Below, piece by piece: positions 44,776 through 53,176 of a stretch of 64,000 nt of DNA. This DNA is from Micromonospora sp. M71_S20. GTDB lineage: Bacteria; Actinomycetota; Actinomycetes; Mycobacteriales; Micromonosporaceae. The notes beneath the pieces were generated by a model. It did not search any database. It saw only the letters and a list, made by a program, of their open reading frames with translations, and was not told the DNA's origin. Every line of letters starts with the position of its first letter. The stretch's first letter is position 1. Made by a program: the position numbers and the translations under genes. The DNA is taken from assembly GCF_003664255.1 (NCBI RefSeq), contig NZ_RCCV01000005.1, forward strand, positions 124,001 through 188,000. Reading direction: 5' to 3'.

Positions 44776-45246
44776 TCAGTGAACCGCATCAGCGGCCGGA
44801 ACGGCACCGGCGGCGGAATCGCCTCCGCCACCCACCGCCCCCGGACCCGCGCGACGGTCGTCCCACCAGAGCCCGACGGCGGTCGCCACCGCGCCGAGGC
44901 CCTCCCAGGCGGCCACCCCGAAGAACCGCCCGGGCGCGATGTCGGCCAGCACCGCGATGCTGAACACCGTGAACGTGACCAGCCGGAACACCACCGTGAA
45001 GCGGAAGAACGACCGCCACTCGGTGGCGGTGGCGAGCAGGTAGTAGACCCCCATGTTGAACGAGGCCATCGAGGAGGCGATCAGGAAGGTGCCGGTGTGG
45101 TCGCCGGCCGCGCGGGTCGCCGGCACCTCGAGGCCGAGCAGCCGCAGCAGCGCCTCCGGCCAGACCAGCCCAACCGCGCCCATGAGCAGGGCCAGCACGC
45201 CGAAGACCGCGATCGTCCATCCGGCGGCCGAACGCGGCAACCTCAT
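44776..45246 (-). CDS. Four-helix integral membrane protein
   Basis: 156 residues from ATG 45246 with GGAGGG 5 nt upstream. About four hydrophobic segments (11-32, 55-75, 83-105, 110-130) and a Gly/Ala-rich tail. FLIASSMASFNMGVYYLLATATEW is its most distinctive stretch, not matched to a family I can name. It lies upstream of the kinase gene on the same strand with a 30-bp gap, so the two may be linked. Confidence 0.7.
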   Translation of the reverse strand: MRLPRSAAGWTIAVFGVLALLMGAVGLVWPEALLRLLGLEVPATRAAGDHTGTFLIASSMASFNMGVYYLLATATEWRSFFRFTVVFRLVTFTVFSIAVLADIAPGRFFGVAAWEGLGAVATAVGLWWDDRRAGPGAVGGGGDSAAGAVPAADAVH

Positions 45247-45373
45247 CACGGCCCTCCCCAGACCCGACGCGGTCGCACGACCGACCGCCCCTCGGACCTG
45301 ACACGCTATCGGCCACCCCCGACACACCGCATCCCCAGAACCGCCAGACCTTCCGATCCGGGGCCCGGCGGCA

Positions 45374-48300
45374 CTAGGGGGTGGCGAGGCGCGCCCGCAG
45401 CGCGTCGGCGGCGGCGCGCTCGCTGCGCTGCTCGGTCGCGTACGCCAGGCGGACCGCCTCCTCGGCGCTGGCGAGCGCCTCGGCGGACCGGCCGCAGGCC
45501 GCGAGCGCCTCGGCGAGCACTCTCGCGGCGACCACCTGGCTGCGCACGTCCTCCGCCGGGGCGGCGACGGCCCGTCGGGCCCAGTCCAGCGCCTGCTCGC
45601 ACTGGCCGTGGGCGAGCAGCGCCGAAGCGTACCGGGCCATGGTCTGGCGACGGGAGAAGAGCAGCGAGGGCACGGTGGCGGCGGCGGTGGCCACCGGGGC
45701 GAGCAGCCCGACGGCGGTCGCGGAGTCACCGGCGGCCAGCCGGGCGGTGGCCAGCAGCACCCGGGGCCCCACCTGGGCGGGCGCCTGCGGGTTGTGCGGC
45801 TCGACGGCGGTCAGCACCGACCGGGCGTCCCGCTCGGCCGTGTCGCAGTCACCCAGATCCAGCGCCACGAAGCCGCGCAGCGTGCCGGCCATCCCGGTGA
45901 GCAACGGGTGCGACGTCCGCTCCGCGTACGACAGCGCGTCGGTGAGCAGGTCGGCGGCATGCTCCGGCTCGCCCAGCCCGCGCGCCACGACGCCCCGGAC
46001 GACCAGCGCGAACCCGCGCCCCCAGTCGTCGGAGGCGGCGGCGAACTCCCGGTACGCCCGCCGGGCCCCACGGTCCGCCTCGCCCAGCTCGCCCAGCTCG
46101 GCGGTGGCGAACGCCTCGACCGCGCGCAGCGTGCCCACCGCCCACGCCTCGCCGACCCGCTCGCCGAACGGCAGGAAGACCTGCGCCATCCGGCACGCCT
46201 CGCGCAGCCGGCCGGCGAGCAGCCGGGCGAAGGCGGTGGTGCCGCGCAGCCAGGCCCGCCCGTACGGGTCCTTCAGCTCGGCGAAGAGCCGGGCGGCCCG
46301 GCCGAGCACGGCATCGGTGCCGGCGAAGTCGCCCCGGGTCGTGGTCACCCAGGCCAGGTTCTGCAACGACCACGCCTGCCCCCGGCGGTCCTGCGCCTGG
46401 AGGCTCACCTGGTACGACGCGGCGAGCCGGCTGCTGGCCTGCCCCAACCGCCCGGCGACGAAGTCGGCCATGCCGAGTCGGCGCATCGCCGAGGCGCGCA
46501 GCGTCGGCAGCCCGCCGGCCGTGGCCACCTGCAACGCCTCCTGCCAGCAGCCCACCGCGCGCGCCTGGTCGCCCATGGTCTGGTGGGCCTGCCCGGCGAG
46601 CAGCAGCGCGCCGGTCCGGACGGCGGACTCGTCACCGGCGTTGGCGGCGATCTTCTCGGCGAAGGCGAGCGCGTCGGCGGGGCGCCCGACCTGGAGCAGC
46701 GCCCGGGCGTGCACCACCCGGTCGGCCGCCGGCACCCCGTCGCGGGCCAGCTCGGCCGCGCGTTCGGCGTACTCCACCGCCATCGCGGGCTCGCCCGCCT
46801 GCAACGACCGGCGCGCGGCCCCGCCGAGCGCGGTGACGCCCAGACCGACGACGGCCCGCGCCGGCGCGTCCGGTCGCAGCCCGACCGCGTCGGCCAGCGC
46901 GGCGGCCCGTTCCACGTGCTGGGCCACGAAGACGTCCCGGGCCGCCTCGGCGAAGCCGCCCGGCGCGCCCGCGCCCGCCGCCGGATCGGCCGCGGCCCAC
47001 CGGGCCAGCGCCGCGTGCCGCTCGGCCAGTTCGGCCTTGCTCACCCCGGCGTACGCGGCCTCCCGCATCAACGGGGTCGCGAAGGCGTACCCGGTGCGGG
47101 TGCGGTGCAGCATCCGGCGTTGCAGCAGCTCCTCCACCGCCCGTTCCAGCTCGACGGCGACCACCGCCGCCGGTCGGCCGTCGCGGCCGGCCCGCTGCTC
47201 GCGCAGCGCCTCCAGCGCACCGTCCGGCACCGTGTCGCCGACGACGGCCGCGTCCCGCAGCACGGAGCGCGCCTCCGCCGGCAGCGCGTCGATGCGCGCG
47301 GCGAGCACCGCGGCCAGGTCGCGGGAGAGCAGGCGGCTGCCGAGCGAGCCGGGCACCAGTCGCCAGCCGCCCGGATTCGGGGAGTTCCGCTCGGCGACGG
47401 TGGTCAGCGCGCCCCGCTCCATCAGCAGGGTGACCAGCTCGGCCAGGTAGAACGGGTTGCCCTGGGCGGTGGCGAGCAGCCGGTCGGCGTCGGCCTGCGG
47501 CAGCCTGCCGCCGCCGAGGTAGGTGGTGAGCAGCCGGGCCGCGTCGGCACCGCGCAGCGGCGGCAGCGCGTGCACCTCGGCGTCCGCGACCCGGGTCAGC
47601 GCCCCGGCGGTACGCACCAGCTCGGGCCGGCCGAGCAGCAGCACCAGCACCGGGCCGGCGAGCCGGGACAGGGTGACCCCGAGCGCCTCGATGGTCTCGG
47701 CGGTGGCGTCGTGCAGGTCGTCGACGACGACCACCAGGGGCGCCTCCCCGGCGAGCGCGGTGAGCAGGTCCGCGACCGCGTTCGGCACGGCGTCGGCGTC
47801 GGCGGGCTGGGCGGTGCCCCACTCGCCCTGGTCGGCCGGGCCGCCGCCGGGCAGCTCGGCGTACCCGAGCAGGGCCAGCAACTGGTCGACGGCGACCGGC
47901 GCCGACTCGCCGGAGCGACTGAGTCGCTGGCCGAGGCGGCGCAGGCGTTCCTCGACGGCCGGGCGGGTGAGCGCGGTGGCGGCGTCGTTGGGCAGGCCGA
48001 CCGCCGCCCGGACCAGGTCGGCCAGGGGCGCGAGCCTTCGCCGCTCGCCGAACGCGGCGCAGCGCACCGACAGCACCCGGGCACCGGTGTGCGCGGCGTA
48101 CCGGCCCGGGCCCACGTCGTAGCCTGCGGCGAGGCGTTCCACCTCGGCGGCGAACCGGGACTTGCCGATCCCGGCCTCGGCGGTCATCAGCAGCACCCGG
48201 GGCTCGGCGCGGTCGATCACCTCGGCGAGCCGACCGGCGACCCGACCGATCTCGGTCTCCCGGCCGACGAAGGGGGCCTCGTCGCCGAGGCCGGACCGGG

Positions 48301-48958
48301 TGCCCGGGGCGTCCAGGAGACCGAGCAGCTCGTACGCCTCGACCGGCTCGCGCTTGCCCTTGAGCCGCAGCGGGCGCAGCGCCCGCCAGGAGGCCACGTG
48401 CCGGGTGGCGGCGGAGGTGCGTGCCCCCGCGTAGACGGCGCCGACGGCGGCGGCGTCGGCCAGCCGGGCGGCGGTGTTGACGGTGTCGCCGATGACCGTG
48501 TATTCGATCGCGGCCTGGATGCCGGCGATCACGTCGCCGGTGTTCAGCCCGACCCGCAGGCCGAGCGGCGCGCCGCCGCCCCGCTCGTCGTCGAGCACCC
48601 GGCGGACCGCCCGCTGCATCGACAGCGCGGCCCGCACGGCCCGCTCGGCGTCGTCCTCGTGCGCGACCGGCGCCCCGAAGACCGCCATGATCCCGTCGCC
48701 GGTGAGCTTGTCGACGTGACCGCCGAACGTCTTCACCGCGCCGGCCAGCGCGGCGAGAACCCGGTCGGTGACCGCGCCGACGCGTTCCGGGTCGAGGTCC
48801 TCCGACCAGGAGGTGAAGTCGGACAGGTCGCCGAAGAGCACCGTCACCACGCGGCGTTCGGCCGCGGGCAGCGTCGCGGCGGCCGGCAGCGCGGCGCCGC
48901 AGTTGTGGCAGAACCGCGCGCCGGGCACGGCGACGGTTCCGCACACCGGGCAGGTCAC
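45374..48958 (-). CDS. Class III adenylate/guanylate cyclase fused to AAA ATPase and TPR region
   Basis: 1194 residues from GTG 48958. Zinc ribbon at 3-22 (CPVCG…CHNCG), cyclase domain about 34-200, AAA/STAND module with Walker A AEAGIGKS (about 258-265) and Walker B LVVVVDDLHD, then a long TPR-like helical C-terminus. The cyclase keeps metal Asp residues (LFGDLSDFT, LTGDGIM), the substrate Lys of DKLTGD, Thr in EYTVIGD, and transition-state Asn/Arg in TVNTAAR. The Lys/Thr pair is that of class IIIb, bicarbonate-responsive enzymes. Probably makes cAMP. GTGA overlap with the MBL gene stop. Confidence 0.93.
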   Translation of the reverse strand: MTCPVCGTVAVPGARFCHNCGAALPAAATLPAAERRVVTVLFGDLSDFTSWSEDLDPERVGAVTDRVLAALAGAVKTFGGHVDKLTGDGIMAVFGAPVAHEDDAERAVRAALSMQRAVRRVLDDERGGGAPLGLRVGLNTGDVIAGIQAAIEYTVIGDTVNTAARLADAAAVGAVYAGARTSAATRHVASWRALRPLRLKGKREPVEAYELLGLLDAPGTRSGLGDEAPFVGRETEIGRVAGRLAEVIDRAEPRVLLMTAEAGIGKSRFAAEVERLAAGYDVGPGRYAAHTGARVLSVRCAAFGERRRLAPLADLVRAAVGLPNDAATALTRPAVEERLRRLGQRLSRSGESAPVAVDQLLALLGYAELPGGGPADQGEWGTAQPADADAVPNAVADLLTALAGEAPLVVVVDDLHDATAETIEALGVTLSRLAGPVLVLLLGRPELVRTAGALTRVADAEVHALPPLRGADAARLLTTYLGGGRLPQADADRLLATAQGNPFYLAELVTLLMERGALTTVAERNSPNPGGWRLVPGSLGSRLLSRDLAAVLAARIDALPAEARSVLRDAAVVGDTVPDGALEALREQRAGRDGRPAAVVAVELERAVEELLQRRMLHRTRTGYAFATPLMREAAYAGVSKAELAERHAALARWAAADPAAGAGAPGGFAEAARDVFVAQHVERAAALADAVGLRPDAPARAVVGLGVTALGGAARRSLQAGEPAMAVEYAERAAELARDGVPAADRVVHARALLQVGRPADALAFAEKIAANAGDESAVRTGALLLAGQAHQTMGDQARAVGCWQEALQVATAGGLPTLRASAMRRLGMADFVAGRLGQASSRLAASYQVSLQAQDRRGQAWSLQNLAWVTTTRGDFAGTDAVLGRAARLFAELKDPYGRAWLRGTTAFARLLAGRLREACRMAQVFLPFGERVGEAWAVGTLRAVEAFATAELGELGEADRGARRAYREFAAASDDWGRGFALVVRGVVARGLGEPEHAADLLTDALSYAERTSHPLLTGMAGTLRGFVALDLGDCDTAERDARSVLTAVEPHNPQAPAQVGPRVLLATARLAAGDSATAVGLLAPVATAAATVPSLLFSRRQTMARYASALLAHGQCEQALDWARRAVAAPAEDVRSQVVAARVLAEALAACGRSAEALASAEEAVRLAYATEQRSERAAADALRARLATP

Positions 48959-49782
48959 GCTTGCTCCAACCCCGCGGCACCTCCGCCGGATTCCCGGCCC
49001 AGGTACTCCAGCTGGGCCCGGACGGACCACTCGGCGGCCCACCACAGCGACCGGTCGACGTCGGCGTAGACCGTCGCGACGACCTCCGCGGGAGTGGTGG
49101 CGCCCCCGGCGACCGCCGCCCTGACCTGGTCGAGCCGGGCCCGGCGGTGGGCCAGGTAGAAGTCCGCGGCGACGCCGCAGTCGGCCAGCGCCGGGCCGTG
49201 CCCCGGCAGCGCCGGGATCCCCCGGTACGTCGAGAGCAGCTCCAGGCTGGCCAGGTAGTCCCCGAGGTGCCCGTCCGGGTGGGCGACCACGGTGGTCCCC
49301 CGGCCCAGGATCGTGTCGCCGGTGAGGACCACCCGCTCGTCGCCGTGCCCGACCAGGAAGCAGACCGAGTCGCCGGTGTGCCCGGGGGTCGGCACGAGCC
49401 GGACGCCCAGGCCGTGGCCGCCCAGCTCCTCCCCGGGCGTGGCCAGCGGCTCCCCCGCGATGGTGTGCGCCGGGTCGGCGGCGCGTACGGGCACCCCGCC
49501 GAGCAGTTCGTGCAGGCGGCGCGAGCCGTCGGTGTGGTCGGGGTGGCCGTGGGTGATCAGCACCAGGCCGATCGGCCCCCGCGCGGCGATCGCCGCCAGG
49601 TGCCCCTCGTCGGCGGGGCCGGGATCGACCACGACGGCGTGCTCCTGGCCGGGGGCGCGCAGCACCCAGGTGTTGGTGCCGTCGAGCGTCATCGGCCCCG
49701 GGTTCGGGGCGCGCAGCAGCGTCACCCAACCCGGCAGCTCGTCGGCGAGCGCCGCCGCCGGCGCGGTGAAGTGCCCGGTCAT
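48955..49782 (-). CDS. MBL-fold hydrolase (LACTB2-like)
   Basis: 275 residues. Metallo-beta-lactamase fold with THGHPDHTDG, the later PTPGHTGDS and LTGDTILG Asp, and a C-terminal winged-helix-like tail with TPAEVVATVY, typical of LACTB2-type nucleases and glyoxalase II relatives. Ortholog by position of Rv3677c. A TACGAT hexamer 7 nt before ATG suggests a leaderless mRNA that also carries the cyclase gene. Confidence 0.9.
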   Translation of the reverse strand: MTGHFTAPAAALADELPGWVTLLRAPNPGPMTLDGTNTWVLRAPGQEHAVVVDPGPADEGHLAAIAARGPIGLVLITHGHPDHTDGSRRLHELLGGVPVRAADPAHTIAGEPLATPGEELGGHGLGVRLVPTPGHTGDSVCFLVGHGDERVVLTGDTILGRGTTVVAHPDGHLGDYLASLELLSTYRGIPALPGHGPALADCGVAADFYLAHRRARLDQVRAAVAGGATTPAEVVATVYADVDRSLWWAAEWSVRAQLEYLGRESGGGAAGLEQA

Positions 49783-49789
49783 GGCTGCG

Positions 49790-49795
49790 ATCGTA
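49790..49795 (-). promoter_or_regulatory. -10 element before the MBL-cyclase pair
   Basis: TACGAT on the minus strand, 7 nt before ATG 49782. Confidence 0.45.
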
Positions 49796-49810
49796 CGGCC
49801 CCGCCGGCCG

Positions 49811-49892
49811 CTCCCCGCGATCTTGCAGTTCCGGCTTCCGATACGTCCCTTTTCACGGCTTCACCGGGCACCAGGCGCAGGATCGCGGGGAG
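49811..49892. repeat. Inverted-repeat element between MBL and ridA
   Basis: CTCCCCGCGATC (49811-49822) and its exact complement (49881-49892) flank 58 bp. The CGCGATCTTGC-type end resembles a palindromic intergenic repeat I associate with Micromonosporaceae genomes. Confidence 0.45.
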
Positions 49893-49902
49893 GCGGCGCA
49901 GG

Positions 49903-50364
49903 TCAGGCGACCTCGACGATGACATCGACCTCGACGGGGGCGTCCAGCGGCAGCTCGGCCACCCCGACGGCGCTGCGCGCGTGTCGACCGGCCTCACCGA
50001 AGACCGCGCCGAACAGGTCGGACGCGCCGTTGATCACGCCCGGGACGGCGGTGAAGCCGGAGGCGGCGGCGACGAAGCCGGTCAGCTTGACGACCTTGAC
50101 GACGTTCTCCAGGCCGACCAGCGAGTCGATCGCGGCCAGCGCGTTGAGCGCGCACTGCTGGGCCAGGTCCTTGGCCTGCTCGGCGGAGACGCCGGCGCCG
50201 ACCTTGCCGGTGGCGAGCAGCTTCCCCTCGACCATCGGCAGCTGCCCGGAGACGTAGACGTGCTGCCCGGACTGGACGGCCGGCACGTAGCTGGCCAACG
50301 GCGGGACCACCTCGGGCAACGCGTGCCCGAGCTCGGCGAGCTTCGCGTGCGGACCGTTGCTCAT
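49903..50364 (-). CDS. ridA: RidA family protein
   Basis: 153 residues from ATG 50364 with GAGGT 6 nt upstream. RidA proteins are trimeric deaminases that clear reactive enamine/imine intermediates of PLP enzymes. Motifs: VYVSGQLPMVEGKLLATG, QCALNALAAI, and the end ELPLDAPVEVDVIVEVA. The catalytic Arg typical of canonical RidA near the C-terminus is not evident (SAVGVAEL replaces SARxxVEVA), so it may belong to a Rid subgroup with another activity. Position matches Rv3678c. Confidence 0.9.
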   Translation of the reverse strand: MSNGPHAKLAELGHALPEVVPPLASYVPAVQSGQHVYVSGQLPMVEGKLLATGKVGAGVSAEQAKDLAQQCALNALAAIDSLVGLENVVKVVKLTGFVAAASGFTAVPGVINGASDLFGAVFGEAGRHARSAVGVAELPLDAPVEVDVIVEVA

Positions 50365-50440
50365 GCCGCCACCTCGCTGCACTCGGCGGCGTCACGAGAC
50401 ACCGACGCGCCGAGCAGAGTGATTCGCTCGCTCCGCTCGC

Positions 50441-50596
50441 TCATGCCTTCGGCCGCTTCAGGTAGGCGACGAGCTGCTCCGGGTTGGGACCGGGAACCAC
50501 GGAGACGAGTTCCCACCCGTCCTCACCCCAGTTGTCGAGGATCTGCTTGGTCGCGTGGACCAGCAGCGGGACCGTGGAGTATTCCCACTTCTGCAT
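50441..50596 (-). CDS. DUF4177-like 51-residue protein
   Basis: Opens with ATG 50596 and reads MQKWEYSTVPLLVHATKQIL…NWGEDGWELVSVVPGP…VAYLKRPKA. The W-E-Y start and DGWELV core are the DUF4177 pattern. AGGGAG lies about 11 nt upstream. It sits between ridA and the gene at 50643 as in M. tuberculosis, where the small gene Rv3678A occupies this place. Function unknown. Too short for many gene finders. Confidence 0.85.
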   Translation of the reverse strand: MQKWEYSTVPLLVHATKQILDNWGEDGWELVSVVPGPNPEQLVAYLKRPKA

Positions 50597-50642
50597 AGGT
50601 GGAGGGCTCCCTTGGCTGGAGTTCGACTTCTCGACGCACAGC

Positions 50643-51122
50643 CTACGGTCCGGCCGACGGGCGGGGCGCGGGACGTTGCTCCGGGGGCGCCGGCACCTCC
50701 CCGCAGGGGCCGCCGTGCTCGTACGGCTGGGGGCAGCGGGAGCGGTCGGGCAGCAGCAGGTCGCAGAAGACCCGGTGCCGGTTGTTCTGGTCGTCGGTGC
50801 TGGAGACGGTGGTCTCGCCGGCGTCCAGTTCGCTGAGGAAGCTCAGCGAGGTGGCGACCGTCCCGGCCAGCGCGGTGGCCGCCCGCAGATTGGCGACCCG
50901 GATCGGCAGGTGGATGACGAAGCCGGGCTCCTCCTCGTCCCGGGACCCCGGGCCCGGCCGGGCGGGCACGCGCACCACCTCGACGGGCTCGGCGAGCCGC
51001 CGGTACGACCGTTCGTTGATGGGCAGGCCGACGCCGCCCTCGGCCTCCCCAGGGGAGCCGGGCCGCCGCGCCCGGTCGCCCGCCGGGAACTGGGCCCGAG
51101 GAGTGTTTTCCACGTCGCGCAT
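50643..51122 (-). CDS. Hypothetical protein, Cys-containing
   Basis: 159 residues from ATG 51122 with GGAGG 6 nt upstream. Mostly soluble and charged; the centre reads as an alpha/beta domain (GFVIHLPIRVANLRAATALAG, LSFLSELDAGETTVSSTDDQ), and a Cys-bearing segment VFCDLLLPDRSRCPQPYEHGGPCG near the C-terminus could bind a metal, though only three Cys and one His are seen. I do not recognise the family. The DUF4177-like and ridA genes follow on the same strand. Confidence 0.7.
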   Translation of the reverse strand: MRDVENTPRAQFPAGDRARRPGSPGEAEGGVGLPINERSYRRLAEPVEVVRVPARPGPGSRDEEEPGFVIHLPIRVANLRAATALAGTVATSLSFLSELDAGETTVSSTDDQNNRHRVFCDLLLPDRSRCPQPYEHGGPCGEVPAPPEQRPAPRPSAGP

Positions 51123-51431
51123 GCCTTGCCTCCGGACGTCGTACCTGTTCAGGTCATCGCTTGCGGTTCCGGGCCCTCCGCCCGGCCCGCCCCCCGCGCC
51201 GCTGAGAACGTAGGTCCGTGGCGACAGCCGCGCCAACCGGACGCGCACATGCGATCACACAAAGTCACATATGCGACACACCATCGGTAAGGAACCTGAC
51301 GGCACCCGCCGCCCCCCGGAGCGGGGAACCGACCGCTACCCTTCCGGTCGGACGGGCGCTCGCCGGCTCGCCGCCAGCTCGATCACGCTCGTCGTCCGGT
51401 CAGGCGACGACGCCGCAACCCGGGGGATGAG
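51123..51431. other. Divergent intergenic region
   Basis: 309 bases between the hypothetical gene and the NTF2-like gene. I see no gene. It includes an A/T-richer patch (around 51250-51295) suited to a promoter and a TACCCT hexamer near 51340 as a possible -10 for the rightward gene. Confidence 0.4.
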
Positions 51432-52115
51432 ATGACCCAACCACCCAGCGGTGGCCCCGTCGGACCGCCGGCCGACCAGCCGGGCTCCCCGGCCGCACCC
51501 GGCCCGAGCCCCGCGCCCGGCCCGGCAGTCCCACCGGGCCCGGCGGCCCCGCCCGGCGCGGCCGTCCCACCCGGGCCGGCCGCCCCGCCCACCGGCCCCG
51601 CCGCCGCCCAGGACCCGTCGATCCCGCCGCCCCCGGCCGGGTACCCGCCCTACCAGCCGCCCGCCGCGCCCAGGAAGAAGCGCGGCGTGCTCATCGCCTC
51701 CATCGCCCTGGCCGTGATCCTGCTGCTCTGCGCCGGAGGTGGCGTCGTCGCCTTCCTGACGCTGCGCGACGCCGAGAACGGCGAGGGGGCCAAGGAGCCG
51801 ACGGTCGCGGTGGACGAGTTCCTCAAGGCCGTCTACCAGGAGCGCGACGCGGACCGGGCGGCCGGCCTGGTCTGTTCCTCGTCCCGCGACGAGAAGAAGA
51901 TCGCCGCCAAGGTCGCCGAGGTCGAGAAGCACGTCTCGGCCCACCAGAGCCCCCGGTTCCGGTGGAGCGCCCCGAAGGTGGACAACCAGACCGGCGACCG
52001 CGCCACCGTCACCACCAAGGTCACCATGACCACCGCCGACGAGAAGGTGGCCGACCAGGACCTGCGGTTCACCGTGGTGAAGAAGACGGGTTGGTGGGTC
52101 TGCGAGGTCGCCTGA
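51432..52115 (+). CDS. Pro-rich single-pass protein with NTF2-like domain
   Basis: 227 residues with GGGGGATGAG just upstream. Residues 1-80 are Pro/Gly/Ala-rich repeats, followed by a basic patch RKKR, one membrane helix (about 87-109) and an extracytoplasmic domain of ~115 residues ending in GWWVCEVA. Same architecture as the protein at 174-746 (Rv0361-like). Role unknown. The ArsA-like genes follow after 26 bp. Confidence 0.75.
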   Translation: MTQPPSGGPVGPPADQPGSPAAPGPSPAPGPAVPPGPAAPPGAAVPPGPAAPPTGPAAAQDPSIPPPPAGYPPYQPPAAPRKKRGVLIASIALAVILLLCAGGGVVAFLTLRDAENGEGAKEPTVAVDEFLKAVYQERDADRAAGLVCSSSRDEKKIAAKVAEVEKHVSAHQSPRFRWSAPKVDNQTGDRATVTTKVTMTTADEKVADQDLRFTVVKKTGWWVCEVA

Positions 52116-52129
52116 GCCCAGGGCCTGGA

Positions 52130-52135
52130 TAGGCT
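52130..52135 (+). promoter_or_regulatory. -10 element before the first ArsA-like gene
   Basis: TAGGCT followed by 6 nt and GTG 52142, just after the upstream stop. Confidence 0.5.
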
Positions 52136-52141
52136 CGACGG

Positions 52142-53119
52142 GTGCGAGCAGCAGAGTCGCCGGCCGACCCGGCCGGCCCGGAGTGGCCGGCCCGCCTCCA
52201 CGTCGTGACCGGCAAGGGCGGCACCGGCAAGACCAGCGTCGCGGCGGCGCTGGCCCTGGCGCTGGCCGCCGGCGGCCGGCGCACGCTGCTGGTCGAGGTC
52301 GAGGGGCGGCAGGGCATCGCCCAACTCTTCGGCACCGATCCGCTGCCGTACGAGGAGCGGCACCTGACCGACGCGCCGGGCGGCGGGGAGGTGCGGGCCC
52401 TGGCGGTGGACGCCGAGGAGGCCCTGCTGGAGTACCTCGACATGTTCTACAAGCTCGGCGCGGCCGGCCGGGCGCTGCGCAAGCTCGGGGCGATCGACTT
52501 TGCCACCACCATCGCCCCGGGCCTACGGGACGTCCTGCTCACCGGCAAGGTGAAGGAGGCGACCACCCGCACCGCCGGCCAGCGGCGCGCGTACGACGCG
52601 GTGGTGCTGGACGCGCCGCCCACCGGGCGGATCGGCCGGTTCCTCAACGTCACCGCGGAGACCGCCCGGCTCGCCAAGGTGGGCCCGATCAAGACCCAGA
52701 GCGAGGGGGTCGCCGCGCTGCTGCGCTCCCCGATCACCGCCGTGCACGTCGTCACCCTGCTGGAGGAGATGCCGGTCCAGGAGACGGTGGACGCGATCGC
52801 CGAGCTGACCCAGCTCGGCTTCCCGGTGGGGCGGGTGATCGTCAACGGCGCCCGGCCCCCGCTGCCCGCGGGCCGGGTGGTGGCCGCCGACGAGCTGGAG
52901 CGGGGGCTGCGCGCCGCCGGGCTGCCGACCGACCGGGACACCGTCGCTGGGCTCGCCGCCGAGGCGCGTGACCAGGCCGTCCGCCGGGAGCTGGAGGATT
53001 CGCTCCGCGCCGACCTGGTGGAGCTGGGACTGCCGATGACCGAGCTGCCGCTGCTGCCCGACGGGGTGGACCGGGCCGGCCTGGACCGGCTCGCCGCGAC
53101 CCTCGTCCGGGCGGATTGA
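52142..53119 (+). CDS. ArsA/GET3-like P-loop ATPase, subunit 1
   Basis: 325 residues from GTG 52142. Deviant Walker A GKGGTGKTSVAAALA (about 25-39) with the signature Lys of the ArsA/ParA class; switch region DAPPTGRIGRFLNV. Annotated in mycobacteria as anion-transporter ATPase (Rv3679), but no arsenite-binding Cys triad is seen, so membrane-protein targeting or another client role is as likely. Paired with the next gene; homologous pairs in mycobacteria are thought to act as a heterodimer. Confidence 0.88.
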   Translation: MRAAESPADPAGPEWPARLHVVTGKGGTGKTSVAAALALALAAGGRRTLLVEVEGRQGIAQLFGTDPLPYEERHLTDAPGGGEVRALAVDAEEALLEYLDMFYKLGAAGRALRKLGAIDFATTIAPGLRDVLLTGKVKEATTRTAGQRRAYDAVVLDAPPTGRIGRFLNVTAETARLAKVGPIKTQSEGVAALLRSPITAVHVVTLLEEMPVQETVDAIAELTQLGFPVGRVIVNGARPPLPAGRVVAADELERGLRAAGLPTDRDTVAGLAAEARDQAVRRELEDSLRADLVELGLPMTELPLLPDGVDRAGLDRLAATLVRAD

Positions 53120-53164
53120 CTCACACCTGCGACCGGCCCGGGCGCACGGACCGACCCGGCCCGA

Positions 53165-53170
53165 TACGCT
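53165..53170 (+). promoter_or_regulatory. -10 element before the second ArsA-like gene
   Basis: TACGCT followed by 6 nt and GTG 53177; indicates that the second gene has its own leaderless start. Confidence 0.5.
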
Positions 53171-53176
53171 CGATTG

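Noticed and set aside
45608..49069. Long plus-strand frame opposite the cyclase gene
   Set aside because: Composition of a shadow frame; the minus strand carries clear zinc ribbon, cyclase, AAA and TPR features.
50405..50440. GAGC-rich short repeats after the DUF4177-like gene as a mobile element
   Set aside because: Only a few tandem GAGCG words are present, with no inverted ends or copy in the window.
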